Assembly: GCA_012931725.1 (NCBI GenBank)
Contig: CM022951.1
Span: 74,442,832-74,506,831 of the forward strand
DNA: 64,000 bases
Source of the DNA: Litsea cubeba
Lineage: Eukaryota; Streptophyta; Magnoliopsida; Laurales; Lauraceae
Reading direction: 5' to 3'
In this document: positions 11,301 to 23,586 of the stretch, piece after piece
How positions within the stretch are numbered: the first letter of the stretch is position 1
Layout of the letters: every line of letters begins with the position of its first letter
Position numbers and translations under genes: made by a program
Notes under the pieces: generated by a model
What the model was told of the DNA's origin: nothing
What the model saw: the letters and a program-made list of their open reading frames with translations, nothing else
Database searches by the model: none

Positions 11301-11305
11301 TAAGG
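11301..11305. repeat. Target site duplication TAAGG (left)
   Basis: TAAGG immediately precedes the left LTR and is repeated at 23192-23196 directly after the right LTR. Confidence 0.95.
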
Positions 11306-11647
11306 TGTGAGACCCCACCCCTGGTGGGCCCTCATTGTGAATTTGAATACTATTTATTAGCCTAAGTATTTTAATTATACTAATTATGGGACTTAGTGAG
11401 GGTAGTTATGTATTTTCCTAGGGTTAGTCTAGTGGTGTAATTAGTAGAGTCAATAGGGTGTCTTTTGTTATTTCTTAGAAGTTGGTTAGTTTGTTAGAGG
11501 CCCTAGCTAGAGTTTTGTTTTTACCATAAGGGGTTTGCACCAAGGAATCTTCTAGAAGGTCACCTAAAGACCTAGATACCCTTTACCCTAACCCTAATCC
11601 TATTTTAACCCTAAGGGCAATTTTGTCCCTAACCCAAAAACCCAACC

Positions 11648-11655
11648 TATATAAA
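11648..11655 (+). promoter_or_regulatory. Candidate LTR TATA box
   Basis: TATATAAA followed about 30-60 bp downstream by a CT-rich start-like region. An identical site lies in the right LTR at 19976-19983. No other equally good TATA box was seen in the first kilobase of the LTR. Confidence 0.55.
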
Positions 11656-12419
11656 CAAAACCCTCCCCCTGCCCTAACAAATACTGTTCATCTCCTTTTC
11701 TCTCAAGTTCCAATCTCTTCTCTCTTCTTCTTCCCTAATTCCCTCCAACGAACCCTCGTCCCCCCTCCAATCTCTCTTTTCTCTTCCTCACCCCAGAAAT
11801 CCCTTAACAGAAGGCCAGCTGAGATCGACCTGCACCATAAGAGCTACTGTCGAGACCCTGCCTTTTGGTTTCCCTGTGGTTTTCTTTCTTTTCCTTCTAC
11901 CTTCAATCGATCAAGGCAAGTGCACTGTGCTGGTAGTTTAGATTGCATGTTTCCTTCCTTTGATTGGTAGTAGAATTTCAATTTGTAATATATATGTTTA
12001 GATCGATCCTTGAGCATGTTTGTTTGGTTCCTTTGGCCATTGATGGATGGGATTACCTCATTTGGATGATCAATGGCCGGTTGATGATGGGTGGATGATG
12101 TAGGAATGATTTATTTTGCTTCTGTGATGGTCTATGGAGAAACCCAGGAGAATTGGGTTGCAGTGATGGGTTTTCCGAAGATGGAATGACGAGAACCCAC
12201 CTCGTTGTGTTGTGATCGGAATCGAAGTAGGACCACCCTTGGTAGATCAGGACCCTACGTCTATGTGAGGGGGGCCTGTGCGACCATGGGGTGCTACTTG
12301 ATCTGGATTCTGATCAGAGGTGGACCACCATTCCTGTGCTTTAATGAAGAGAAGTTGTGTTCTGTCGCAGAACTGGGTTCTGTGCGACAGAACACAACAC
12401 TGATAGGAGAGATGGACAG

Positions 12420-12870
12420 AGTCCAGCGATGGCCGAGCTCAGCACTTGCAGAGCTCAGCGGTTGCCGAGCTCAGCGTTAGCGCAGCTCAGCAACTGCCGA
12501 GCTCAATGCTGGCTGAACTCAGCGATGGCTGGATTCAACACTAGCCGAACTCAGGGTTCTGTCGAGCATAGTGGTTAGGATGAGATTGCGTTAGCCGAGC
12601 TAAGTGTCTAGGCCGAGCTCAGTGCTCAAAGCCGAGTTCAGTGCTACGGCCGAACTCAGTGTTTTACTGAGCTCAGCGCCAGACCGGGTTCCGTGCCAGA
12701 CCGGACTTCGAGCTTAGCCGAACTCAGCGCTTAACCAAGCTGGGCTTGACCAACCTCAATGTCTAGCCGAACTCAATGCATTTTTTTGAACTCAGTTGGG
12801 TGGCCGAACTGAGCTAGGCCTTTGCCGAGCTGAGCTGGGTGGCCGAACTGAGTATCAATTGAGCTCCATT
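12420..12870 (+). repeat. Degenerate GCCGAGCTCAG minisatellite inside the LTR
   Basis: Roughly twenty copies of a motif close to GCCGAGCTCAGCG or GCCGAACTCAGTG at irregular 15-25 bp spacing. The same array is present at 20748-21198 in the other LTR. Confidence 0.75.
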
Positions 12871-14869
12871 GCTTAGCCGAACTCCGGGATGGATTTCCAA
12901 AAAGGCGGGATTTCAACAAAGGAGACTAGAACCTGGGACATTCCCTTGAGCCAGGATTCTTAGTGTGCACGGCCAACTACCCAGGCCAGGGAGTTAGCCG
13001 AACTCACAGGAAGTCCTGGACAAGCAGGCTTTGCCTGTAGGGTGTTTTTCCTTCTCTGGTCCCAGTGTGCCGAGCTGACCGCCCAGGCCAGGAGGTCGGT
13101 TGAGCACACTGTGTACAGTGACGATCCCCAGATTCTAATTTCTATTGTTGCAATCATATGTAGGGCCCATTGACCATTCAAATAGACTTCCATCACTGTG
13201 CCAGCCACGAGTCAATGGTACGGCTCAACCTTGACTCGTGGGGCCCACTAATTAAAGTCCAGGTTATGTAATCTTAGATGATTCGACCTTTATACGTTAC
13301 CAAATGATGCACATAACTTCTAAGCACCAAACACAATATTCCTTAGCATCTATGGTTTCACTTAAAGATCGAATTACCTGAGATGGACCTGTATCCGAAA
13401 GTGGACCATGTACCTAGGTTGGACTGTTGCTATCTCCCTATGATTCGTATACTTGGAGATTCATCTCCCTCATACTACGATTATCACTCTATTGCCCTTA
13501 TTATTGCTCATACCTGTTAATTAAATGGAAAATGGAGGACCTAAACCTAGGAATACTTAGAGGTGACCCGGTAACCTGATTGGGTGGATCATTGACCCGT
13601 GTCTGTGGCTAGGCGGGCCCTTTTTATGGCCTAAGTTGGATGTGAATTACCCTAGAATGGAGAGGTTAGATTGTATGGGCTTGTGACCCATTAAGGTTGT
13701 AAATGGATCATATGTCATTGAATATGGACTTGTATCTCATATGGACTGTTATAGATCAGGCCATGTATTTGGTGGGCCTTGGTATGGATCCAATGATGGG
13801 ATTGGACTTGGACTATGATCCACAGTTTATATTGAGTACTTGGACCTCTTAGGGACTTTTGTTAGGACCTTGTTCACGCAAGGCAAAGCCTAGACAGACA
13901 CAGACCTTTATTGTTTCCGAGTCGGCATAGACATTCACTGAGTTGATTTAAGCTCAGCCAGTTGGACTGATCATCATTGGTAGGAGCTATTGAGATTTGT
14001 TGTGTGGCTATCATGATGAGCACTGTTGGGACGGACGGTGTGATGCCGGTTCCGGTCGTTGTGGTTGATGTTGATGATATTTTGCAGGGTTAGTAATCCC
14101 TAGCATTAGCTTAGGATCCCTACCGCGACTGTGTTCAGTATGGGAGGGCCGCGGCATAATATCCCGCGGTGACCAGCTTATGTGGATGTGCCATATTGTG
14201 TAGGTTTATTACTGTTATACTTATTATGATTCTACATGGTTATCTTGCACGACTGCATAGCATATGTACCTTTGTTACTCTCTTCACTTTATACATGTCT
14301 CTACTCATTTGATGCATACATTCTATATTATCTGCATATTGTGACTTGCCAGATCTTTAGATCTGACCCACTCTTGGTGCTTAGGTCTTGACCCCGAGTT
14401 CGAGGGCGATGCGTTCGCACTCGTTGAGGTGCCCGTAGTAGGCGACTACGGATGGGGGCCGGCCGACCATGAGGTCGAGCCGGAAGGTGGAGAGCCGACA
14501 CTAGCTGCAGGGGTTTGAGTGTTCTTTTGTCTGGGTTTTGAGAGACTTTTGTTGTGAGTTGGGTAGTAATGAAAAATATGTAATTAAACTTTGATTTGTT
14601 ATCACTATACATTTAGGCTGGACTTCAGCCCATCTACATTTGACATATATACGATGATACCTTATGCTTCCGCTATCTCTGTATGGCTTCCGCTTATAAT
14701 ACGCTTCCGCAATAATAACTGTTGTTACATATTCGTTCAAAAAGTTTTAAATTGGACCTCACTGCGGACCTACGATCTTGGAAGTTCTCGGATTTTCCGG
14801 GAAGTAGCGCGCCAATTTCGGTACTTTGACGATTTTCTCGGTATCCGGAATTGGGGCGTTACAATTTTA

Positions 14870-14881
14870 TGGTATCAGAGC
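14870..14881 (+). promoter_or_regulatory. Primer binding site (initiator tRNA-Met type)
   Basis: TGGTATCAGAGC, six bases after the LTR end, is the standard complement to the 3' end of plant initiator tRNA-Met used by many Ty3/gypsy and copia elements. Confidence 0.9.
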
Positions 14882-15032
14882 GGGCAAGTCTCTAGGAAAT
14901 AAAATACACTAGAAACTTTAGGACGTAGTGAGGATCTCAGTGTGGGGGTACGTATAGGGTCGATGGATCGGGTAGAATCAGTGTAGTCCTAAGTGTTGGA
15001 CTTAAACTAACCTAATTTCTTTCTCTTGACAG

Positions 15033-15878
15033 ATGTCTAGAGAAGGTTCTCCATCACATATGATACCAGCAGTCGGCAGTTCGCCAGACTTCGAGCAGCG
15101 TTTCCAGAGGTTCTTGCAGGCCTTCCTCGTTTTCCAGGAGGCCCAGGCGTCGGCGCAGCAGCAGCAGGCCGAGGATTTTGCCCAATTCCAGACGCAAGTC
15201 TTGGACATCATGGACAGAGTGGCTCAGCCAGGCACAGCAGCGGCATCCGTTCGGGAGGCAGACCCGAACGTCATATTTGAGAGGTTCCTCAAAAGAGGAC
15301 CACCTGAGTTCACTGGCGCCGATGACCCGCTGGTGGCCGACGAGTGGATTGTGCGGATGGAGAAGATCTTCAAGGTCTTCAAGTGCACCGGTCAGCAGAG
15401 AGTGCAGTTGGCCGCTTACATGTTTCGGGGAGTCGCGGAGGACTGGTGGAGGACGATTCAGCGTCATTTCGAGACGATAGGAGACGAGATCGCTTGGACT
15501 GCATTCAGGGCGGACTTCCTTCGGAAGTTCATACCATCTCACGTCAGAGACCGCAAGCTGCGGGAATTTCAGGCGCTGGTGCAAGGCAGCATGACTGTCT
15601 ACCAGTATGAGGTTCGCTTCACCCAGCTTTCTCGTTTTGCAGAGGCTCTGATCACACCTGAGTCCGAGAGGATCCGTCGGTTCGTCGATGGGCTGAGAGA
15701 CGACATTCAGCTTAACATGTCTTGCATTGAGATTCACACTTATGAGGAGGCTTTGAGGAGAGCTTACTGGGCAGAGGAGCGTCTGCAGCGGACAGAGGCC
15801 AGCAGGCCAGGCCAGGCAGCATCAGTATCAGCGGCAGCCTCATCAGCAGCAGCAGCGTGGGCCCAGAGTATGCTATGA
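15033..15878 (+). CDS. gag: Chromovirus gag (capsid), 281 codons, cut short by frameshift
   Basis: Starts at ATG 15033, directly after a pyrimidine tract and CAG (TTTCTTTCTCTTGACAG), which looks like a splice acceptor. The capsid domain (retrotransposon gag family) is visible around residues 70-210: DEWIVRMEKIFKVF, the RVQLAAYMFRGVAEDWW region, and FIPSHVRDRKLREFQALVQG. After about residue 250 the frame drifts into Ala/Ser codons and stops at 15876-15878, inside what in the +1 frame is the zinc knuckle. A one-base insertion (or two-base loss) between about 15800 and 15855 explains this. Programmed frameshifting is less likely because related elements usually have one continuous gag-pol frame. 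Confidence 0.9.
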   Translation: MSREGSPSHMIPAVGSSPDFEQRFQRFLQAFLVFQEAQASAQQQQAEDFAQFQTQVLDIMDRVAQPGTAAASVREADPNVIFERFLKRGPPEFTGADDPLVADEWIVRMEKIFKVFKCTGQQRVQLAAYMFRGVAEDWWRTIQRHFETIGDEIAWTAFRADFLRKFIPSHVRDRKLREFQALVQGSMTVYQYEVRFTQLSRFAEALITPESERIRRFVDGLRDDIQLNMSCIEIHTYEEALRRAYWAEERLQRTEASRPGQAASVSAAASSAAAAWAQSML

Positions 15879-18800
15879 CTGTGGGGAGACAGGACACATC
15901 TCCAGATTTTGCCCATTCAGAGGAGGACAGCCTCAGGCCCCGATGCTTCAGCTTCCAGCACCACCGAGAGCACCAGCTCCAGCTCCACCTGTTCAGCAGA
16001 TTGCACCAGCACCCCAGCCACCTCAGCAGCAGTACCGTGCCCCGCAGCAGGCACGTGGACCCCAGCAGCCCAGGGGACAGCACTACCAGAGGGGACGATA
16101 CCAGAGGCCCCATGGACAGCAGCGACAGCAGCAGAGACCTCAGGCCGCAGGCCAGGCATTTGCACTCACACATGAGGAGGCCGAAGCTGCAGGGAACGTC
16201 GTTGAAGGTACTCTTTCTATTTGTGATCAGATTGCTAGAGTATTGTTTGATCCTGGTGCGACACATTCCTATGTGTCTTCTGCTTTTGCTTTAGTTCTTG
16301 GTGGGGTAGGAGAGGAGTTGCCTTACACGCTAGTTGTGTCTACGCCCGTGGGCAAGAGGGTAGTGTGTCAGACTTACCACCCCAGATGCCGAGTGCAGAT
16401 CGGGGAGTACATTATGTTTGCAGATTTGATCGTGTTACCCATGCATGACTTCGACGTTATCTTAGGGATGGATTGGTTGGCAAGATATCGAGCAGTGATG
16501 GATTGCTTCGAGAAGATAGTCAGACTCACTATCGACGGTTCAGATGCCACGATCGAGTTTGTGGGTGAGAGGAGACCACCCAGCACTAAGTTGGTTTCAG
16601 CACTGAAGGCAGAGAAGCTAGTGAGATCAGGTTGCGAGGGCTACATCGCATTCATCTCAGAGGACAAGAAGTCCAAGGGAGTTGAGGAGATACCAGTTGT
16701 CTGTGAGTTCCCAGATGTATTTCCCGACGAGATCCCGGGATTGCCTCCAGTCAGAGAGATCGACTTCACCATCGAGCTTGTGCCAGGCACCGCACCGATT
16801 TCCAGAGCTCCTTATCGCATGGCTCCTGCAGAGCTGCGAGAGTTGAAGACCCAGTTGCAAGAGTTGATAGACAAGGGCTTCGTCAGACCGAGCATGTCAC
16901 CTTGGGGAGCACCTGTGCTCTTCGTGAAGAAGAAGGATGGATCGATGAGGATGTGCATCGACTACAGGCAGCTGAACCAGGCAACAGTGAAGAACAAGTA
17001 TCCTCTTCCCCGGATCGACGAGCTTTTCGACCAGCTTCAGGGAGCACAGTACTTTTCGAAGGTGGACCTGAGATCGGGATATCATCAGCTGCGAGTCAGA
17101 GAGCAGGATGTGCAGAAGACAGCATTTCGTACTCGTTACGGGCACTATGAGTTCCTTGTAATGCCGTTCGGGTTGACGAATGCACCGGCAGTGTTCATGG
17201 CCCTGATGAACAAGATCTTCGCCCCGTACCTCGACAGCTTTACGGTGGTGTTCATCGACGACGTGTTGGTCTACTCCAAGTCCAGAGAGGAGCACGAGCA
17301 GCATTTGAGGACGTCTCTATAGTTGCTACGTGATAACCAGCTGTACGCAAAGCTCAGCAAGTGAGAGTTCTGGTTAGAGCAAGTAGTCTTCCTCGGACAT
17401 ATCATCTCCAGAGACGGCCTAGCAGTGGATCCAGCGAAGATCGAGGCAGTAGTGAACTGGGAGAGACCGAAGAATGTTACAGAAGTTCGGAGTTTCCTTG
17501 GCTTAGCAGGCTACTACCGCAGATTTGTCAAGAGTTTCTCTTCGATTTCAGCCCCTTTGACCAAGCTGACGAGGAAGGACGTACCGTTCGTATGGACAGA
17601 TGCATGCGAGGACAGCTTTCAAGAGCTGAAGGAGAGACTGACGTCAGCACCGATCTTATCTTTACCTTCTGGTACAGGCGGTTTCGTTGTCTTCACCGAT
17701 GCTTCAGGGACCGGTCTTGGTTGTGTTTTGATGCAGGAGGGCAAAGTCATTGCTTATGGATCACGCCAGCTGAAGGAACACGAGAAGAAGTATGCTACTC
17801 ACGACCTGGAGCTTGCAGCAGTCGTGTTCGCACTGAAGATGTGGCGGCACTACCTCTACGGAGAGAAGTTCGAAGTCCATTCAGATCATCGCAGTTTGCA
17901 GTACCTGTTCACTCAGCATGATCTCAACAACCGTCAGAGGCGTTGGATGGAGTACATCAAGGACTACGACTTCCCTATCAAATACCATCCGGGTAAGGCG
18001 AACGTCGTAGCAGATGCTTTGAGCAGGAAGACCGCCCTAGTCAGTTTCCTAGCAGCAGAGGGCGTGTGGACCGATGTCTTCAGTGACATGGATGTCCAGT
18101 TTCAGCCGCTCAGCGACAGAATTATGCTTGCTACCATGTCCGCATGGGAACCAGAGTTGCTTGGAGAGGTCAAGGACAGTCAACGCAGCGATTCTAAGCT
18201 TGTCAGAGTGATCGAGCAGATTGACCAGAGGCCAGAGTTCAGACTGATTGGTGGAGTACTCTACTACCAGGACAGGCTGTGTGTACCAGATATCCAGGAG
18301 CTGAAGGACCAGATCTTAGCAGATGCGCACCACAGCAGATATTCGATCCACCCAGGCAGCACCAAAATGTACAGAAACCTGAGGAACTACTACTGGTGGA
18401 ACAACATGAAGAAAGAGATTGCAGGCTATGTGTCCAGATGTCTGACCTGTCAGCAGATCAAAGCCGAGCATCAGAAGCCACCAGTGCTACTTCATCAGCT
18501 CGAGATACCTCAGTGGAAGTGGGAGCATATTACCATGGATTTTATTGCAGGACTTCCAGCTACCAGGAGACGCAATGATGGCATTTGGGTGATCGTGGAT
18601 AGACTGACTAAGTCAGCTCACTTCTTGCCAGTGTCGATGAGAGCAGGACTCGACGTCCTTGCTAAGCTGTATGTGGATAAGATCGTCTCTTTGCACGGAG
18701 TTCCAGCTTCGATTGTTTCAGACCGAGATCCACGCTTCACTTCTCACTTTTGGGATAGTCTTCAGCGAGCTTTGGGTACCAAGTTGAGTTTCAGCACAGC

Positions 18801-19638
18801 CTATCATCCTCAGACAGACGGACAGACAGAGCGCACCAACCAGACCTTGGAGGATATGTTGCGAGCTTGTGTTCTAGACTACAAGGAGAACTGGGAGGAT
18901 TCCTTGCCACTCTGTGAGTTTGCCTACAACAACAGTTACCACTCGAGCATCAAGATGGCACCGTTCGAGGCATTGTACGGCAGGAAGTGCAAGACCCCAG
19001 TCTGTTGGGAGGAAGTTGGTGTCAGGAGTTTCCATGGACCATCTATTGTCGGTGACACCAGTGAGAAGATCCACCAGATAGTGGAGAACCTGAAGGTTAG
19101 CCGCAGTCGACAGAAGAGCTACGCAGACAATCGGCGCAGACCACTCGAGTTCCAGAAGGGAGACCGTGTCTTCCTGAAGGTTTCCCCAGCTCGAGGCACC
19201 CTCAGATTCGGCGAGAAGGGCAAGTTAGCACGGAGATACGTCGGACCCTTTGAGATCAAGGCCAGGATCGGAGATGTCGCCTACAGACTTCAGCTGCCAG
19301 CAGAGCTATCAGGTGTGCACGACGTCTTCCATGTCTCGATGTTGAGGAAGTATGTGGAGGATCCTACCCACATTCTGCATCACCAGCCGCTCGACATCCA
19401 GCCCGACGCGTCCTACATCGCCAAGCCAATCGCCGTCATCGACACCAAGGAGAAAGTGCTTCGGGACCGAACCATCCAGTTCGTGAAGGTTCAGTGGGAG
19501 CATCACACTCCGGAAGAGGCTACTTGGGAGCTACGAGACCAGGTGGCAAGAGATTATCCACATCTTCTACCGCAGGTATGTCCCTACTTTGTTTTTTACA
19601 TTTGGGGACCAAATGTTTTAAAGGAGGGAGGAATGTGA
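15823..19638 (+). pseudogene. pol: Chromovirus pol (protease, RT, RNase H, integrase, chromodomain), two stops
   Basis: Read in the frame of 15871: zinc knuckle CYDCGETGHISRFC, a Gln/Pro-rich linker, aspartic protease LFDPGATHSYVS (about 16243), reverse transcriptase with MRMCIDYRQLN and the catalytic FIDDVLVYS (about 17250), RNase H FTDASGTGLGCVL (about 17693), integrase HHCC zinc site (HHSRYSIHPG to CLTCQQ), core D (MDFIAGLP), D (SDRDPRF) and the E of GQTERTNQTLE, then a chromodomain-like tail ending EEATWELRDQ. TAG at 17320-17322 and TGA at 17362-17364 interrupt the thumb side of the RT in an otherwise continuous frame. The final TGA uses the first bases of the 3' LTR. Confidence 0.93.
19619..19633 (+). 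promoter_or_regulatory. Polypurine tract
   Basis: AAAGGAGGGAGGAA abuts the 3' LTR and is the expected primer for plus-strand DNA synthesis. Confidence 0.85.
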
Positions 19639-22600
19639 GACCCCACCCCTGGTGGGCCCTCATTGTGAATTTGAATACTATTTATTAGCCTAAGTATTTT
19701 AATTATACTAATTATGGGACTTAGTGAGGGTAGTTATGTATTTTCCTAGGGTTAGTCTAGTGGTGTAATTAGTAGAGTCAATAGGGTGTCTTTTGTTATT
19801 TCTTAGAAGTTGGTTAGTTTGTTAGAGGCCCTAGCTAGAGTTTTGTTTTTACCATAAGGGGTTTGCACCAAGGAATCTTCTAGAAGGTCACCTAAAGACC
19901 TAGATACCCTTTACCCTAACCCTAATCCTATTTTAACCCTAAGGGCAATTTTGTCCCTAACCCAAAAACCCAACCTATATAAACAAAACCCTCCCCCTGC
20001 CCTAACAAATACTGTTCATCTCCTTTTCTCTCAAGTTCCAATCTCTTCTCTCTTCTTCTTCCCTAATTCCCTCCAACGAACCCTCGTCCCCCCTCCAATC
20101 TCTCTTTTCTCTTCCTCACCCCAGAAATCCCTTAACAGAAGGCCAGCTGAGATCGACCTGCACCATAAGAGCTACTGTCGAGACCCTGCCTTTTGGTTTC
20201 CCTGTGGTTTTCTTTCTTTTCCTTCTACCTTCAATCGATCAAGGCAAGTGCACTGTGCTGGTAGTTTAGATTGCATGTTTCCTTCCTTTGATTGGTAGTA
20301 GAATTTCAATTTGTAATATATATGTTTAGATCGATCCTTGAGCATGTTTGTTTGGTTCCTTTGGCCATTGATGGATGGGATTACCTCATTTGGATGATCA
20401 ATGGCCGGTTGATGATGGGTGGATGATGTAGGAATGATTTATTTTGCTTCTGTGATGGTCTATGGAGAAACCCAGGAGAATTGGGTTGCAGTGATGGGTT
20501 TTCCGAAGATGGAATGACGAGAACCCACCTCGTTGTGTTGTGATCGGAATCGAAGTAGGACCACCCTTGGTAGATCAGGACCCTACGTCTATGTGAGGGG
20601 GGCCTGTGCGACCATGGGGTGCTACTTGATCTGGATTCTGATCAGAGGTGGACCACCATTCCTGTGCTTTAATGAAGAGAAGTTGTGTTCTGTCGCAGAA
20701 CTGGGTTCTGTGCGACAGAACACAACACTGATAGGAGAGATGGACAGAGTCCAGCGATGGCCGAGCTCAGCACTTGCAGAGCTCAGCGGTTGCCGAGCTC
20801 AGCGTTAGCGCAGCTCAGCAACTGCCGAGCTCAATGCTGGCTGAACTCAGCGATGGCTGGATTCAACACTAGCCGAACTCAGGGTTCTGTCGAGCATAGT
20901 GGTTAGGATGAGATTGCGTTAGCCGAGCTAAGTGTCTAGGCCGAGCTCAGTGCTCAAAGCCGAGTTCAGTGCTACGGCCGAACTCAGTGTTTTACTGAGC
21001 TCAGCGCCAGACCGGGTTCCGTGCCAGACCGGACTTCGAGCTTAGCCGAACTCAGCGCTTAACCAAGCTGGGCTTGACCAACCTCAATGTCTAGCCGAAC
21101 TCAATGCATTTTTCTGAACTCAGTTGGGTGGCCGAACTGAGCTAGGCCTTTGCCGAGCTGAGCTGGGTGGCCGAACTGAGTATCAATTGAGCTCCATTGC
21201 TTAGCCGAACTCCGGGATGGATTTCCAAAAAGGCGGGATTTCAACAAAGGAGACTAGAACCTGGGACATTCCCTTGAGCCAGGATTCTTAGTGTGCACGG
21301 CCAACTACCCAGGCCAGGGAGTTAGCCGAACTCACAGGAAGTCCTGGACAAGCAGGCTTTGCCTGTAGGGTGTTTTTCCTTCTCTGGTCCCAGTGTGCCG
21401 AGCTGACCGCCCAGGCCAGGAGGTCGGTTGAGCACACTGTGTACAGTGACGATCCCCAGATTCTAATTTCTATTGTTGCAATCATATGTAGGGCCCATTG
21501 ACCATTCAAATAGACTTCCATCACTGTGCCAGCCACGAGTCAATGGTACGGCTCAACCTTGACTCGTGGGGCCCACTAATTAAAGTCCAGGTTATGTAAT
21601 CTTAGATGATTCGACCTTTATACGTTACCAAATGATGCACATAACTTCTAAGCACCAAACACAATATTCCTTAGCATCTATGGTTTCACTTAAAGATCGA
21701 ATTACCTGAGATGGACCTGTATCCGAAAGTGGACCATGTACCTAGGTTGGACTGTTGCTATCTCCCTATGATTCGTATACTTGGAGATTCATCTCCCTCA
21801 TACTACGATTATCACTCTATTGCCCTTATTATTGCTCATACCTGTTAATTAAATGGAAAATGGAGGACCTAAACCTAGGAATACTTAGAGGTGACCCGGT
21901 AACCTGATTGGGTGGATCATTGACCCGTGTCTGTGGCTAGGCGGGCCCTTTTTATGGCCTAAGTTGGATGTGAATTACCCTAGAATGGAGAGGTTAGATT
22001 GTATGGGCTTGTGACCCATTAAGGTTGTAAATGGATCATATGTCATTGAATATGGACTTGTATCTCATATGGACTGTTATAGATCAGGCCATGTATTTGG
22101 TGGGCCTTGGTATGGATCCAATGATGGGATTGGACTTGGACTATGATCCACAGTTTATATTGAGTACTTGGACCTCTTAGGGACTTTTGTTAGGACCTTG
22201 TTCACGCAAGGCAAAGCCTAGACAGACACAGACCTTTATTGTTTCCGAGTCGGCATAGACATTCACTGAGTTGATTTAAGCTCAGCCAGTTGGACTGATC
22301 ATCATTGGTAGGAGCTATTGAGATTTGTTGTGTGGCTATCATGATGAGCACTGTTGGGACGGACGGTGTGATGCCGGTTCCGGTCGTTGTGGTTGATGTT
22401 GATGATATTTTGCAGGGTTAGTAATCCCTAGCATTAGCTTAGGATCCCTACCGCGACTGTGTTCAGTATGGGAGGGCCGCGGCATAATATCCCGCGGTGA
22501 CCAGCTTATGTGGATGTGCCATATTGTGTAGGTTTATTACTGTTATACTTATTATGATTCTACATGGTTATCTTGCACGACTGCATAGCATATGTACCTT

Positions 22601-23191
22601 TGTTACTCTCTTCACTTTATACATGTCTCTACTCATTTGATGCATACATTCTATATTATCTGCATATTGTGACTTGCCAGATCTTTAGATCTGACCCACT
22701 CTTGGTGCTTAGGTCTTGACCCCGAGTTCGAGGGCGATGCGTTCGCACTCGTTGAGGTGCCCGTAGTAGGCGACTACGGATGGGGGCCGGCCGACCATGA
22801 GGTCGAGCCGGAAGGTGGAGAGCCGACACTAGCTGCAGGGGTTTGAGTGTTCTTTTGTCTGGGTTTTGAGAGACTTTTGTTGTGAGTTGGGTAGTAATGA
22901 AAAATATGTAATTAAACTTTGATTTGTTATCACTATACATTTAGGCTGGACTTCAGCCCATCTACATTTGACATATATACGATGATACCTTATGCTTCCG
23001 CTATCTCTGTATGGCTTCCGCTTATAATACGCTTCCGCAATAATAACTGTTGTTACATATTCGTTCAAAAAGTTTTAAATTGGACCTCACTGCGAACCTA
23101 CGATCTTGGAAGTTCTCGGATTTTCCGGGAAGTAGCGCGCCAATTTCGGTACTTTGACGATTTTCTCGGTATCCGGAATTGGGGCGTTACA
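19634..23191 (+). repeat. 3' LTR of the chromovirus, 3,558 bp
   Basis: Same length as the 5' LTR, offset 8,328 bp. Differences noticed: C at 21114 for T at 12786, and A at 23095 for G at 14767. Carries the same TATA box (19976-19983), telomere-like stretch and minisatellite array. Confidence 0.95.
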
Positions 23192-23325
23192 TAAGGAGAT
23201 TTAATGATCTGTCAAAATCATAAATAGTGTGGTTTTTGTTGCTGTCATGATATGCAACAACAATACTCCAAGGCTATAGATGTCACAGAAAAAGTATTCC
23301 ATATCATATTTCATAGACATATAGG
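23192..23325 (-). pseudogene. Receptor-like kinase fragment, activation segment to subdomain IX
   Basis: From 23318 leftward the minus strand encodes YMSMKYDMEYFFCDIYSLGV followed by LLLHIM. This is the degenerate form of the YMSPEYAMEG...SDVYSFGVLLLEI block of plant receptor-like kinases. After a one-base shift it gives YDFDRSLNLL, right up to the TAAGG duplicated at the insertion. The chromovirus therefore entered the end of this exon: on the other side (11300 leftward) the exon ends at a GT donor (GTGAGTAG). The next kinase exon is at 11030-11136. The kinase was already broken (frameshift, lost APE and HRD context) before insertion. Confidence 0.85.
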
Positions 23326-23586
23326 CACTTAATTCAAACCAAACATGCAACCCTACTCGACAGATACACAACATGTCTCACCCATCTCCAATAACAAAGC
23401 CTCCATCCATATATACTGTCAAACATCAATAAGCCGTTGTGGATAATCCTCAAGCCCACAAATCAGATTTCCAAAACTTACCAAAAGCTCCTTACATTGA
23501 TAACTACATCTAAAAAATTGAAATAACAGGTTATGGCAAAAACCTTTTACCAAAAGCACTCCACTTCTGCACTCCCATAGAAAAAC

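Larger units (their letters stand above)
11306..14863 (+). repeat. 5' LTR of the chromovirus, 3,558 bp
   Basis: Starts TGTGAGACCC and ends GGGGCGTTACA. A plausible TATA box (TATATAAA, 11648-11655) lies only ~340 bp inside, followed by a pyrimidine-rich start region, so R plus U5 would exceed 3 kb. It contains a telomere-like stretch (ACCCTAACCCTAA near 11585) and, at about 12420-12870, a degenerate array of GCCGAGCTCAG-type repeats. Open frames within it are repeated in the 3' LTR and show no protein resemblance. Confidence 0.93.
11306..23191 (+). mobile_element. Ty3/gypsy chromovirus (Tekay/Del-like), 11,886 bp
   Basis: Complete LTR retrotransposon: two 3,558 bp LTRs, 5 bp target duplication TAAGG, primer site TGGTATCAGAGC, gag, pol in the order protease, reverse transcriptase, RNase H, integrase, then a C-terminal chromodomain-like tail and a purine tract. 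Long LTRs and the chromodomain fit the Tekay/Del lineage of chromoviruses. The LTRs differ at only two positions that I noticed (12786/21114 and 14767/23095), so insertion is very recent. Yet pol carries two in-frame stops and gag and pol are out of frame. The copy must have been moved with proteins supplied by another element, or broken since. Confidence 0.95.

Noticed and set aside
11583..11625. Interstitial telomere
   Set aside because: Only a few imperfect ACCCTAA units, present identically in both LTRs, so part of the retroelement.
11623..12578. Small open frames of 73-115 codons in the LTRs
   Set aside because: Repeated identically in both LTRs, overlapping frames, no protein resemblance.
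15054..15737. 227-codon minus-strand frame opposite gag
   Set aside because: Shadow of the gag reading frame.
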